64,000 nucleotides of DNA. Origin: Promineifilum sp019695075. Lineage in GTDB: Bacteria; Chloroflexota; Anaerolineae; Promineifilales; Promineifilaceae. Position numbers and translations under genes: made by a program. Each line of letters begins with the position of its first letter. The first letter of the stretch is position 1. Positions 7,980-17,060 of the stretch are shown in pieces. The stretch covers positions 35,573 through 99,572 of the forward strand of contig JAHCIO010000014.1 in NCBI GenBank assembly GCA_026129185.1, given 5' to 3'. Below the pieces are notes generated by a model. The model saw nothing but the letters and a program-made list of their open reading frames with translations, ran no database searches and was not told the origin of the DNA.

Positions 7980-9678
7980 TTACGCCGACAGCAACTCCCA
8001 GGCGCGTTCGGCCCAGCGGGCCATGAAGCGCGCCCACAGCCACGTGCCCAGCGCCAGGACGACGGCCCCGGCGAGCATGAGCGGCAGGCTCCACTGCGGC
8101 CAGAGCTGCGCCAACGCGAAGGGCGCGAGGGTGATGATGACGGCCGGCACGCCATAGACCAGCGTCAACAACAGTCCTATCCAGCCGCCGCCGCTTGTCG
8201 TCATGCGCCGCGGGTCCTGCCAGTCGAGGTTGGCGAAGCGAAAGCCGACGGACACGCTGAGCATGACCAGGGCGATCGTGATCAGAACGCCGGCGACCAG
8301 CGCGTAGGGCACCCAGGCCAGGCTGAACGGGAAGATGAGGCGGGCCACGGTCAGGATGATCACAAAGACGATGGCCGATGGGATGGCGATGCTCCACATC
8401 TTGGCCCACCACACCTCGACCGGGCGCAGCGGCGCGGCCTTGAGCAGCGAGAAAGACTGCCGCTCCAGAGGCAGCGCCCCCTGGGCTGGGGTCGAGAGCA
8501 TGACGTAGGCGGCGAACAGACTCCAGGCCGACATGATGACGCCGGGCTGAAACGCGGCCGTCAGCGCCGCCAATGCGCCGGGGGCCTGTAGCGCGCCGGA
8601 CGCGGAGGCATCCAGCAGGCTGCCCTCGCCGCCGTTGTTGTTGAAGATGGCCAGGGCGCTGACAAAAACGGCGATGACGCTACCGCCCAACAGGCTGACC
8701 AACTGGCGCGGGTCACGCACCCGCAGGAGCCAGTCCTTCACGCCGATGGTCACGGCCAGCGAGCGGCCGCCGAAGACGTTGTCGCGCTCCTCCAGCCCGC
8801 GCCGCTTGCCGCCGGCACTCTGGGCTTTCAGCCAGCCGGAAAGGTACATGCGCTCGCCGCCGAACACCACGCCCAGGAATAATCCCAACGTCAGCAGCAG
8901 GTAGACCAGCAAACCCAGCAGCCCCGGCCCGTCGAACTGGAACGCATCAAGGGCCATCAGCCCGCGGCCGGCCAGGAGCGTCGGAAAGGGCAGGCTCTGC
9001 ACACGGGTGATCATGTCGCCGGCCGTTTCCAGCGTTTGCGTGGAGGTTTCTTCGTTGACGAACAGGAAGCGCGGCAGTTGGGCCAGAAGGGCAATGAAGA
9101 TACCCAGGAGGGCATAGGTTGCCGTCAGCATCTCGTTGAGCCGGTTGACCGGCAGCCAGCGCACCAGCAGCATCGACAGCAGTGCGCCCACGGCCAACCC
9201 GAAGAGCGGCGCCAGCAGCAACAACACCAGCCCTAACACGTAGTAGATCACCCCCGCCCCGACGCCGATGCCATAGGCCACGAAGGCCGGCACGGCCATG
9301 ATCAATAGCAGGGCGATGTTGCCCGGCAGGCGGCTGAGCAGCTTGGCGATCATGATCGCCCGCGTGCGGATGGGGGCGACGACGAGCTGATCGAGGTCGC
9401 CGCTGAGAAACAGGGCGCGCATGGCCTGATTCAGCCCGGTGAAGAGCACGCCGAAGAGCACCACCGTCAGCAGCAGCCCCGGCACAATGCCCGGCTCGAG
9501 CTGCACCGGCGACTCCGGCCGGGTCAGGAACGACAGACCGTAGCCGGCGGCGGCCGAAAACGCGCCGATGAACAGGAAAGCGATCAAGCCAACGAGCGTG
9601 CCGACCAACCGCCAGCCGCGCAGGCGGGTCAGATCGCGCCGATCGGTCTTCCAGTAGAGTTGCATCAGCAACAGGACA

Positions 9679-9689
<11 letters not shown>
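7980..9689 (-). CDS. ABC exporter permease
   Basis: About 569 residues with roughly twelve membrane helices in two blocks (about residues 30-270 and 330-565), the layout of large ABC-2-like or exporter permeases working with one separate ATPase. The start at 9689 is preferred over 9716 because AAGGAG stands 7 bases before it; the gene then overlaps the end of the ATPase gene by 11 bases. Cargo cannot be told from sequence. It is convergent with the EAD gene, whose stop is 11 bases away, with no hairpin between them. Confidence 0.8.
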
Positions 9690-10449
<760 letters not shown>

Positions 10450-10595
10450 GGGGTACGTCTCTCCTATGCACGCTATACGCGCAAGGGCCATGCAGGTTTC
10501 GAGTGCTGGCCGGAGGGCAGGTCGCGTCCAGGCCAGCCCGTATTGTACCCATGAAGCGCGCTGGGGCCACGCCGTGCGCCGCCGCGCGTGCAATT

Positions 10596-10633
10596 GGCGT
10601 GAATTCCGCCTGTCCGTCGCGCGAATTCACGCC
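10596..10633. repeat. Perfect 11-bp inverted repeat between divergent genes
   Basis: GGCGTGAATTC (10596-10606) and GAATTCACGCC (10623-10633) are exact complements with a 16-base spacer. They sit in the 301-base gap (10450-10750) between the leftward ABC exporter genes and a rightward gene for a secreted protein. That position suits an operator better than a terminator, and there is no U-run. Nothing else is recognisable in the gap. Confidence 0.6.
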
Positions 10634-10750
10634 CCGCGTCTTGATCTGCCCGGCCGCCGCGCCATCATGTAGGTACTGTTGGAGCAAGATCGCTGGAGCG
10701 GAATCGCGCGGCGCTGGGCCGGGGTGGCTCGGAGCCTTTAGAGGGAGTCG

Positions 10751-11512
10751 ATGCGTCGAAGTCTTGGCATTGCAGTCCTTGTCGTTGTCCTGGGCACGGC
10801 GGCGTTGAGCGTCGGCCGCAGCGCCGCGGAAGCGCCGCCCGCCACAAACACTATCTTTATCCCCCACGTTCTCGGCGACCATTGTGGCGACTTCTTCGAC
10901 GACTTCAGCGACGTGACTGGCTGGTTCGAAGGCCAGCGCGACGGGCTGTTGGCCGAGTTGCGCGACGGCGAGTATCGTCTCAGCGTGACACAGCCGGGCC
11001 TTGTCTGGCTGGTCGGTGCGCCCGACTGCGCCCGCGTCAACAATCAGATGGCCGTTACCGCGCGCTGGGCCGGCGCGCCGGGCAACTTCTACGGCCTGCT
11101 ATTTGGCGAAGACGACCGCGCTGGCCGCGCCTACTTGCTGGCCGTCAATAGCGACGCGCGCGCCTGGTTGTTGCTGCGCCTTGAGGACGACTCGCTGTCG
11201 GTGGTAAGCGGGCCAACGCACGATGACGCGATTGCCGAGGGCCGCGCGCGCAATCGGCTGGCCATCACACGTGGCCGCGGCCGTATTCTCCTGACAATCA
11301 ACGATAAGACCGTTGGCCAATTGCCCGACCCCGACGCCGCCACGCCTTTCATCACAGGGCTGGTTGCGGCCAGCTACACCGATCGCGCTCCGGCCGACGC
11401 GCGCTTCGATGACTTCGTCCATCGCGGGCAGGCGGTCGGCCGCGCCGGGGAGGCCGCATCCGCCAGAGCCGGCAGCGCGTGGGCCGAGCCGGTGAGCGCG
11501 ACGCTGCCATAA
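10751..11512 (+). CDS. Secreted protein of unknown function, concanavalin-like fold suspected
   Basis: A 253-residue protein with an N-terminal signal peptide (about residues 1-27, hydrophobic core LGIAVLVVVLGTAALSV). The mature part reads like a LamG or DUF1080-type jelly roll: DDFSDVTGWF, EYRLSV, a FYGLLFGEDD strand, NRLAITRGRGRILLTIND (a common motif in such domains) and ARFDDFVHRG near the end. The pattern resembles extracellular carbohydrate- or ligand-binding modules, but no catalytic residues are evident. GAGGGAG lies just upstream of the ATG. It ends about 50 bases before the histidine kinase and could be sensed by it; that is speculation. Confidence 0.55.
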   Translation: MRRSLGIAVLVVVLGTAALSVGRSAAEAPPATNTIFIPHVLGDHCGDFFDDFSDVTGWFEGQRDGLLAELRDGEYRLSVTQPGLVWLVGAPDCARVNNQMAVTARWAGAPGNFYGLLFGEDDRAGRAYLLAVNSDARAWLLLRLEDDSLSVVSGPTHDDAIAEGRARNRLAITRGRGRILLTINDKTVGQLPDPDAATPFITGLVAASYTDRAPADARFDDFVHRGQAVGRAGEAASARAGSAWAEPVSATLP

Positions 11513-11551
11513 GTGCAGCGGGCTGCTCTTTTCCCCGGCCCCCTGCCCGAC

Positions 11552-11557
11552 TATAAT
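11552..11557 (+). promoter_or_regulatory. -10 box placed for a leaderless transcript
   Basis: TATAAT at 11552-11557 ends six bases before the ATG at 11564. Transcription starting about 7 bases downstream would begin at the start codon itself. No convincing -35 is seen. Confidence 0.45.
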
Positions 11558-11563
11558 CGGCAT

Positions 11564-12841
11564 ATGTCTGCTCGCGTCCGCCGCTTCGCCGGCATCGACT
11601 CCGCCCACATTGCCACAATCGTCGTCGTCATCCTGGCCTATGTGGTCAGCCTGATCGGCTATCTGTGGAACCGCAACACGCCGGAAGGATCGCCGTACTC
11701 GGCGACAGCGCTGGCTATCGCCGCAGGACTTAGCATCGTGACTTTGGCTCTATACGTTGAGGGATATACCTTGTTACAGGGGGTCTTTAAGCGCTATGCG
11801 AAAGTGGCCAACTTTGTCCTCCTCACCGTCCTCGTTCTGACCATCGAGTTTCTGCTGCGCGGCTCCAATGGCATCTGGCTCATCTCCATGCCCCTCGTGG
11901 CCCTGGCGGCGACGGACTTGCCGCCGGTCTGGCGGTGGCCGGTCTATCTGACCGTTCTTGTGGGCATGGCCGCGCCGATCTACGTCGCCAACGACAGCCT
12001 GTCGGTGGCCCTCTTTGCGCTGCTCAGCTTCAGCCCGGCCGTCGTCTTCGTCATCGTTTTCGTCCGCCTGACCAAGCAGGCGGAGATCGCCCAGATCGAG
12101 GCGGAGTCGTTGGCGACGCAACTGGCCGACGCCAACGCTCGCCTATCGGCCTTTGCCGTGCAGGCCGAGGAACTGGCCACAACCAAAGAGCGCAACCGCC
12201 TGGCGCGCGAAATCCATGACAACCTGGGCCACTTCCTGACCGTGGCCAACGTCCAGATCAAGGCCGCCCAGGCGGTGATGGACAAAGACCCGGAACGGGC
12301 GCGCGGCGCGCTCGACCACGCTGCCCGGCTGACCCAGGACGGCCTGACGGCGGTACGCCATTCTGTCGCCGCCCTGCGCGAGTCGCCCCTGGCCGGCATG
12401 CCGCTGTCCGAAGCGCTGGCGGCGCTGGCCGAAGAAACGCAGGCCGCCGGTATCGTCACGCAGCTAACCGTCACCGGCGCGCCGCGATTGCTCGATTCAC
12501 GCGCGGAGTTGACGCTCTACCGCGCCGCGCAGGAGGGGCTAACCAACGTCCGCAAACACGCTCGCGCCTCGCGGATCGATGTGGCCCTGGCCTACGATGA
12601 CCCGACGGCCGTCAGCCTGACCGTGCGCGACAATGGCGTCGGTCGTCGTGCCGGCAGCACACAAGAGGACGGCCACGGCGAGGTTGAGCCTGGCTTCGGT
12701 CTGCTGGGGCTGGGCGAGCGGGCGCGCCAACTGGGTGGCCACCTGCTGGCCGAGAGCCTGACCGACGGCGGCTACCAGCTGACGCTCCGCCTGCCATCAG
12801 CCACCCTGGCAGCGGAGACAGGAGACGTTCCCACGCCATGA
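11564..12841 (+). CDS. Sensor histidine kinase, NarL-partner type (HisKA_3)
   Basis: A 425-residue membrane kinase. About five or six hydrophobic helices occupy residues 15-170, followed by a coiled linker rich in Gln/Ala/Glu. The dimerisation and phosphoacceptor motif is NRLAREIHDNLGH (His about residue 218) and the HATPase_c domain has the N-box YRAAQEGLTNVRKHA, DNGVG and GLLGLGERARQLGG. No large extracytoplasmic sensor is present, so a membrane-state or small-molecule signal is likely. ATG 11564 is chosen over an upstream GTG (11513) because the membrane domain starts there and the -10 box is correctly placed. It overlaps the response regulator by four bases. Confidence 0.9.
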   Translation: MSARVRRFAGIDSAHIATIVVVILAYVVSLIGYLWNRNTPEGSPYSATALAIAAGLSIVTLALYVEGYTLLQGVFKRYAKVANFVLLTVLVLTIEFLLRGSNGIWLISMPLVALAATDLPPVWRWPVYLTVLVGMAAPIYVANDSLSVALFALLSFSPAVVFVIVFVRLTKQAEIAQIEAESLATQLADANARLSAFAVQAEELATTKERNRLAREIHDNLGHFLTVANVQIKAAQAVMDKDPERARGALDHAARLTQDGLTAVRHSVAALRESPLAGMPLSEALAALAEETQAAGIVTQLTVTGAPRLLDSRAELTLYRAAQEGLTNVRKHARASRIDVALAYDDPTAVSLTVRDNGVGRRAGSTQEDGHGEVEPGFGLLGLGERARQLGGHLLAESLTDGGYQLTLRLPSATLAAETGDVPTP

Positions 12842-13506
12842 TCCGTCTGCTCCTCGTTGACGACCAGTCTTTGTTCCGTGAGGGATTGCGGACACTTCTA
12901 TCGCTACACGAAGATTTGCAGGTTGTCGGCGAGGCCGGCAATGGCCTGGAGGCGCTGGCCGCGGCCGACACTCTCCAGCCTGACGTCGTCCTGATGGACC
13001 TGCGCATGCCCGCGCTCGATGGCGTTGCCGCCACGCGCCGCCTGCTGGCCGCCCACCCGGCCGCACGGGTCATCGTCGTCACCACTTTCGATGACGACGA
13101 GTTGGTCTTCGATGGCCTGCGGGCCGGCGCTGTTGGCTATCTGCTCAAAGACGTTTCCTCCGACAAACTCGTCGAGGCCATTCGCGCCGCCGCCCGCGGT
13201 GAAAGTTTCCTGCAACCGTCCATCGCCGCCAAGGTGCTGGCCGAGTTCAACCGTCTGGAGCGCCCGGCCTCCCCCTCACCTTCAGCCACTCCTCCGCCCC
13301 CGCCGGTGCTGGCCGAGCCGCTGTCGGAGCGCGAACTGGACATCCTCCGCCTGCTGGCCGCCGGCGACAGCAACAAGGAGATCGCCGCTGCCCTCTACAT
13401 CACTGAGGGCACGGTCAAGAACCATGTCACCAATATCCTCGGCAAGCTAGACGCCCGCGACCGCACCCAGGCGGCCTTGCGCGCGCGGGAATTGGGCCTG
13501 ATTTAA
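12838..13506 (+). CDS. Response regulator, NarL/FixJ (LuxR-type) family
   Basis: A 222-residue transcription factor and cognate partner of the preceding kinase (ATGA overlap). The receiver domain (residues 1-120) has the acidic pair DD (8-9), the phosphorylated Asp54 in VVLMDLRMP, a conserved Thr in VTTFDD and Lys in YLLKDV. A Pro-rich linker (about 140-158) leads to the LuxR-type helix-turn-helix (about 160-222) with LSERELDILRLLAAG, NKEIAAAL and EGTVKNHVTNIL. Targets are not evident. Confidence 0.93.
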   Translation: MIRLLLVDDQSLFREGLRTLLSLHEDLQVVGEAGNGLEALAAADTLQPDVVLMDLRMPALDGVAATRRLLAAHPAARVIVVTTFDDDELVFDGLRAGAVGYLLKDVSSDKLVEAIRAAARGESFLQPSIAAKVLAEFNRLERPASPSPSATPPPPPVLAEPLSERELDILRLLAAGDSNKEIAAALYITEGTVKNHVTNILGKLDARDRTQAALRARELGLI

Positions 13507-13512
13507 CCCTGT

Positions 13513-13597
13513 TATGCGGAAAATCGCATAGGGCGCGAATTGCCTCTTGACAAGAGGCCGGCCTTTGCCTATACTATTCGCATTACCCGCAAATGCG
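13513..13597 (+). promoter_or_regulatory. Consensus promoter flanked by two operator-like dyads
   Basis: TTGACA (13547-13552) and TATACT (13570-13575) are 17 bases apart. Upstream lies TATGCG-6-CGCATA (13513-13530). Across the likely start point lies CGCATT-7-AATGCG (13579-13597). The two dyads share the CGCAT/ATGCG core and bracket the promoter, as expected for repression by a dimeric winged-helix regulator, probably the product of the gene at 13641. Confidence 0.65.
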
Positions 13598-13640
13598 GAT
13601 ATTAGGATAGACGACTAGAGAGTGGAGAAGGAAGGCCGAA

Positions 13641-14768
13641 ATGCCGATTGCCACCAGTGACCTGCCCCTATCCGTTTCCGGCACAACAATCAGCGTCGCC
13701 CTGGAGCCGGCCCAAAACATCCAGCACTCGCTGACGATGCTGGCTCAAGCGGAGAATATGTCGGGGTATGACGAGTGGGTCTATCGCACCTACGCGACAA
13801 TGTCGGCCGACGAACGTGACGCCAACCTGCTGGTGATGAACGGCCTATACTATGCCACCCGACCGCGGGCCTCCTACCCCAGCTTCCCGGCCTACATTGA
13901 GCATCTGGCGACGGTCCCGCCCGTCCACCTGCGCGACAAAGTCATGTCCGCTTATCTAAGGATGATGCCTGATGAAACCGACCGGCGACTGACGACCGAC
14001 GAGGTGTTGGCCGACATCAACACCTTCATGGCCTTCCTGCGGCGCGGCTTCAATCAGTACATCCCGGAGATCGAGCATCGGGCCTACACCTACCTGCTCG
14101 ACCCGCCGGCCATGCAAGGGCTGATCGTCGGCCACCTGCGGGCCATGTGGTACAAGTATCTGGCCGTCGAGTGGGAACGCGTGCGACCGATGTTGCAAAA
14201 GGCCGTGCGCGCCTTTGACGGCATCGACTTGAGCAGCATGGAGCGGGCCGCGGCGGCCGAGTACGTCGTTGGCCGGCCACTGCGCAAGGAAGACAAGTGG
14301 TGCGACGAGTTGGACGATGCCGAGCGCCTCGTCTTCGTGCCCTCGGCCCACATTGGCCCCTATACCACCAAGATGCGCGGCGAAGACCGGACGTGGATTC
14401 TCTTCGGCGCGCGCCAGCCGCAAGACGCCGGCGAGATGGCCCCGGAGCTGACGCGGGCCGAGCTGCTGGTGCGCCTTAATGCGCTGGCCGATGACGCCCG
14501 GCTCAACATCCTGCGGCTGGTCGTCGATACCGGCGAAGCGCGCTCGGCCGACATCATGCAGCTACTCGACATGAGCCAGTCGGCCGCCTCGCGCCATCTG
14601 CAACAACTGACCGCCGCCGGCTTTCTCAACGAGCGGCGCTGCAACGGCGCTAAATGCTACCACCTCAACGGTAACCGCGTCGATGACACGCTATTGGCCC
14701 TGGCCTCGTTCCTGGCGCGAACGGAGACCAGAGAACTCGTCTCGCCCGGCCGGGCGAAAGGAGAGTGA
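13641..14768 (+). CDS. ArsR-type winged-helix regulator with a large N-terminal domain
   Basis: A 375-residue protein. The DNA-binding part is C-terminal (about residues 275-365): LLVRLNALADDARLNILRLV, then LLDMSQSAASRHLQQLTAAGF and a KCYHLNG wing, all typical of ArsR-like repressors. The first 270 residues are helical and unrecognised; they hold scattered Trp, Tyr and Met residues and no Cys metal site, so this is not a classical metal sensor. Most ArsR proteins are about 100 residues, so the N-terminal part is likely a ligand or partner domain. Paired dyads at its own promoter suggest autoregulation. It is followed one base later by a small membrane protein gene. Confidence 0.75.
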   Translation: MPIATSDLPLSVSGTTISVALEPAQNIQHSLTMLAQAENMSGYDEWVYRTYATMSADERDANLLVMNGLYYATRPRASYPSFPAYIEHLATVPPVHLRDKVMSAYLRMMPDETDRRLTTDEVLADINTFMAFLRRGFNQYIPEIEHRAYTYLLDPPAMQGLIVGHLRAMWYKYLAVEWERVRPMLQKAVRAFDGIDLSSMERAAAAEYVVGRPLRKEDKWCDELDDAERLVFVPSAHIGPYTTKMRGEDRTWILFGARQPQDAGEMAPELTRAELLVRLNALADDARLNILRLVVDTGEARSADIMQLLDMSQSAASRHLQQLTAAGFLNERRCNGAKCYHLNGNRVDDTLLALASFLARTETRELVSPGRAKGE

Positions 14769-14769
14769 C

Positions 14770-15018
14770 ATGAACGCCAATTGGTACGATGCTGAACAGA
14801 GGATCAACGAGAGCCGCGCGTTTGCCCAGGCAATGGCTGATGGCTATGCGCTGACGCCGGCCCGCCCGCGTCACCCACTGCGCGCCGCCTACCGCAACAC
14901 GCTGGTGCTCACCGGCGGCGCGCTCATCGCCCTCGGCCGGCGCTTGCAGGGCGAGATTCAGGACATGGCCGCAACCCCGCTCGAACTGGGCCAGCCGCGA
15001 CAGATGCCCACTCCCTAG
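14770..15018 (+). CDS. Small hypothetical membrane-associated protein
   Basis: An 82-residue product; the ATG follows AGGAGA at a good distance and lies one base after the ArsR-type gene's stop, so the two form an operon. The N-terminal 40 residues are polar. One hydrophobic stretch (TLVLTGGALIALG, about residues 44-56) is short for a full membrane span, and a charged tail follows. I do not recognise a family. Cotranscription suggests it is regulated with, or acts with, the regulator. Confidence 0.6.
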   Translation: MNANWYDAEQRINESRAFAQAMADGYALTPARPRHPLRAAYRNTLVLTGGALIALGRRLQGEIQDMAATPLELGQPRQMPTP

Positions 15019-15029
15019 TGTTTACTCCC

Positions 15030-15110
15030 TTTGGGCGCGGATCGGAGGAATGTCAACAGCCTTCTCGCCAGTGTTTCGTGTCCTCCTCCATCCCCCCGAT
15101 CCCGCCCAAA
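15030..15110 (+). other. Long imperfect stem-loop before a terminator
   Basis: TTTGGGCGCGGATCGGAGG (from 15030) pairs with its near-complement ending CCCGCCCAAA (15089-15110): about 20 pairs with a few mismatches around a 36-base loop. It lies in the 3' region of the ArsR-type operon directly before the terminator at 15114. It could be a 3'-UTR structure or a small RNA; no dedicated promoter is visible. Confidence 0.4.
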
Positions 15111-15113
15111 CGC

Positions 15114-15150
15114 GACCCCGGAGGTCCAGCAGCCTCCGGGGTCTTTTTTT
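15114..15150 (+). terminator. Rho-independent terminator of the ArsR-type operon
   Basis: GACCCCGGAGG (15114-15124) and CCTCCGGGGTC (15133-15143) form an 11-bp perfect stem with an 8-base loop, followed by seven T (15144-15150). Confidence 0.9.
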
Positions 15151-15200
15151 GTCAGGCGGCCAGCGGCGCTGGCCGCTTATAGGCTAGAGCCGCCGGCCGC

Positions 15201-17009
15201 TTACGGCTGCGGCACGTAGTCAATCACCGGGTAGCCGGCTTTGACCCACTCGGCAACACCGCCACGCATACTGAGAACATCCGTGTAGCCATAGGCCCAC
15301 AGGATGGTCATGGCAATCGTGGAGCGATGGCCACTGCCACAGTAAACGACAATGGGGGCGTCCAGTTCGACCGGCCACTGGTCCTTCTGGTTGATGAACT
15401 CTTCCAGCGGAATGTGGATCCAGTTAGCCGCCTCGATAACGCCGTTCTCCTCCAACTCCGCCGTCGTGCGCACATCGATGAGTGTCACGTCGGGATTCTC
15501 GACGAGCAGCGTATTGAGGTCTTCGACGCTGATGCCGCCGTAGCCCTCAGGGATGTTGTGGAGCATCTCCTGCAGGGCGGCCAGCAATTGCGGATCAGGC
15601 GCAAAGGCGTTGAGTTCCATCGGCTCGGCGGCCGTGCCCTCGGCGACCGGGAAGCCCTTCTCCACCCAGCCGCCAAAGCTGCCTTCCTTCATGCTCAGCG
15701 GCTGCGGGTAGCCGAGCGCGCCCAGGGCCGTGATGGCGATGGTGCAACGCCAGCCGCTGCCACAATAGCTGATCAACTTGGCATCAGTGCCGGGTAGATA
15801 GGCCGGGTTGTCGAGCACCTCGCGGATGGGCAGGTTGACCGCGCTCTCGATGTGGCCGCTTTCTTCCAGTTCGGACACTTCGCGCACATCCAACAGGAAC
15901 GGCGGCGGATCCTCGGCCAGCGCCAGATTGACGTCGTCGAGACCGATGACGTTGTACCCTTCCATGTTGGCCAGGAAGGTGTTGAAAGCGGTATCGAGAT
16001 CCACTTCCGGCGCGCCGACGATGGCGTAGCCGGCCTTGGCCCACTCGCTGAAACCGCCCTTCATGCTCAGTACGTTGGTGTAGCCATAGGCCCACATCAT
16101 GGGCATGGCCAGGGTGGAGCGATGACCGCTGCCGCAGTAGACGATGATGGCGGCGTCCTTCTCGGCCGGCCACTCGGCGCGGCGGGCGATGAACTCCTCG
16201 ATGGGGATGAACAGGACGTTGGGCGCGTCGATGGAGCCACTCTCGGCGATCTCCTCCGGCGTGCGCGCGTCGATCAGAATCAGGTCGGGGTTCTCGGCGA
16301 TGGCCGTGTTGACGTCATCGATAGAGATGCCGCCGTAACCCTCGGGCATGGCCGCCAGGATTTCGCTGAAATGGGCCGCCAGCGCCGGATCTACTTCGGC
16401 CGCGTTCAGCGGCTCAGCCACAGGCGGCTCGCCGGTGACGATGGGGTAGCCCGCCTCGACCCAGCCGCCGAAGCTGCCGCCCTTCAGAGCCAGCGTGTTC
16501 TGCCAGCCCAACGCATCGAGAAGCGGCAGGGCAATCGTGCAACGCCAGCCGCTGCCGCAGTAGATGACCACCGGCGCGTCCTGCGCCGGCAACATATCCG
16601 TGCGCGCGGCCACTTCGCGAATGGGCACATTTACCGCGCCCTCGATCCAGCCCTTCTCAGCCAGTTCGCTTGTCTCGCGCACGTCCAGCAAGAACGGCGC
16701 GTCGGCGGCCAGCATCTCATTAAACGGCTCTAGCCCCAGGCTGCCATAGCCCTCCATGTTATCGATAAAGCGCTGGAATAGTTCATCCAGTTGCGCGTCG
16801 GTGACTTCCATCACCGGCTCGGCCGTTGGCTCCGGCGCTGGCTCCTCTGTGGGGGCCACTTCCTCGACCGGCGCGGCCGTTGGCTCGACCTGCTCGACGA
16901 CCTCGGCCGGCTCCTCAACGGCCGCTTCCTCGGCCGGCGCAGCCCCGCCACAGGCTACCAGCACCAGCCCAAGGATGAGCATCAATGTGATCAGCAATGT
17001 CTTCTTCAT
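15201..17009 (-). CDS. Lipoprotein with four rhodanese domains
   Basis: About 602 residues starting at ATG 17009 (AAGGAGAT 5 bases upstream). The signal peptide ends in the lipobox LVAC, so it should be lipid-anchored outside the membrane; an acidic Pro/Glu/Val linker (about 25-80) follows. Four rhodanese domains, which carry persulfide on an active-site Cys, are shown by four loops: CGSGWRC (twice) and CGSGHRS (twice). Domains 1 and 3 resemble each other (FLLDVRE, CGSGWRCTIA), as do 2 and 4 (GYGGIS, CGSGHRST-AM), so a two-domain unit was duplicated. All four Cys are intact. It is downstream of the multiheme cytochrome by 51 bases. A role in sulfane-sulfur handling is inferred. Confidence 0.88.
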   Translation of the reverse strand: MKKTLLITLMLILGLVLVACGGAAPAEEAAVEEPAEVVEQVEPTAAPVEEVAPTEEPAPEPTAEPVMEVTDAQLDELFQRFIDNMEGYGSLGLEPFNEMLAADAPFLLDVRETSELAEKGWIEGAVNVPIREVAARTDMLPAQDAPVVIYCGSGWRCTIALPLLDALGWQNTLALKGGSFGGWVEAGYPIVTGEPPVAEPLNAAEVDPALAAHFSEILAAMPEGYGGISIDDVNTAIAENPDLILIDARTPEEIAESGSIDAPNVLFIPIEEFIARRAEWPAEKDAAIIVYCGSGHRSTLAMPMMWAYGYTNVLSMKGGFSEWAKAGYAIVGAPEVDLDTAFNTFLANMEGYNVIGLDDVNLALAEDPPPFLLDVREVSELEESGHIESAVNLPIREVLDNPAYLPGTDAKLISYCGSGWRCTIAITALGALGYPQPLSMKEGSFGGWVEKGFPVAEGTAAEPMELNAFAPDPQLLAALQEMLHNIPEGYGGISVEDLNTLLVENPDVTLIDVRTTAELEENGVIEAANWIHIPLEEFINQKDQWPVELDAPIVVYCGSGHRSTIAMTILWAYGYTDVLSMRGGVAEWVKAGYPVIDYVPQP

Positions 17010-17060
17010 GGTATCTCCTTCTGCATGGGTGAACGGATATCGCCGGCGCACGACCAGGGA

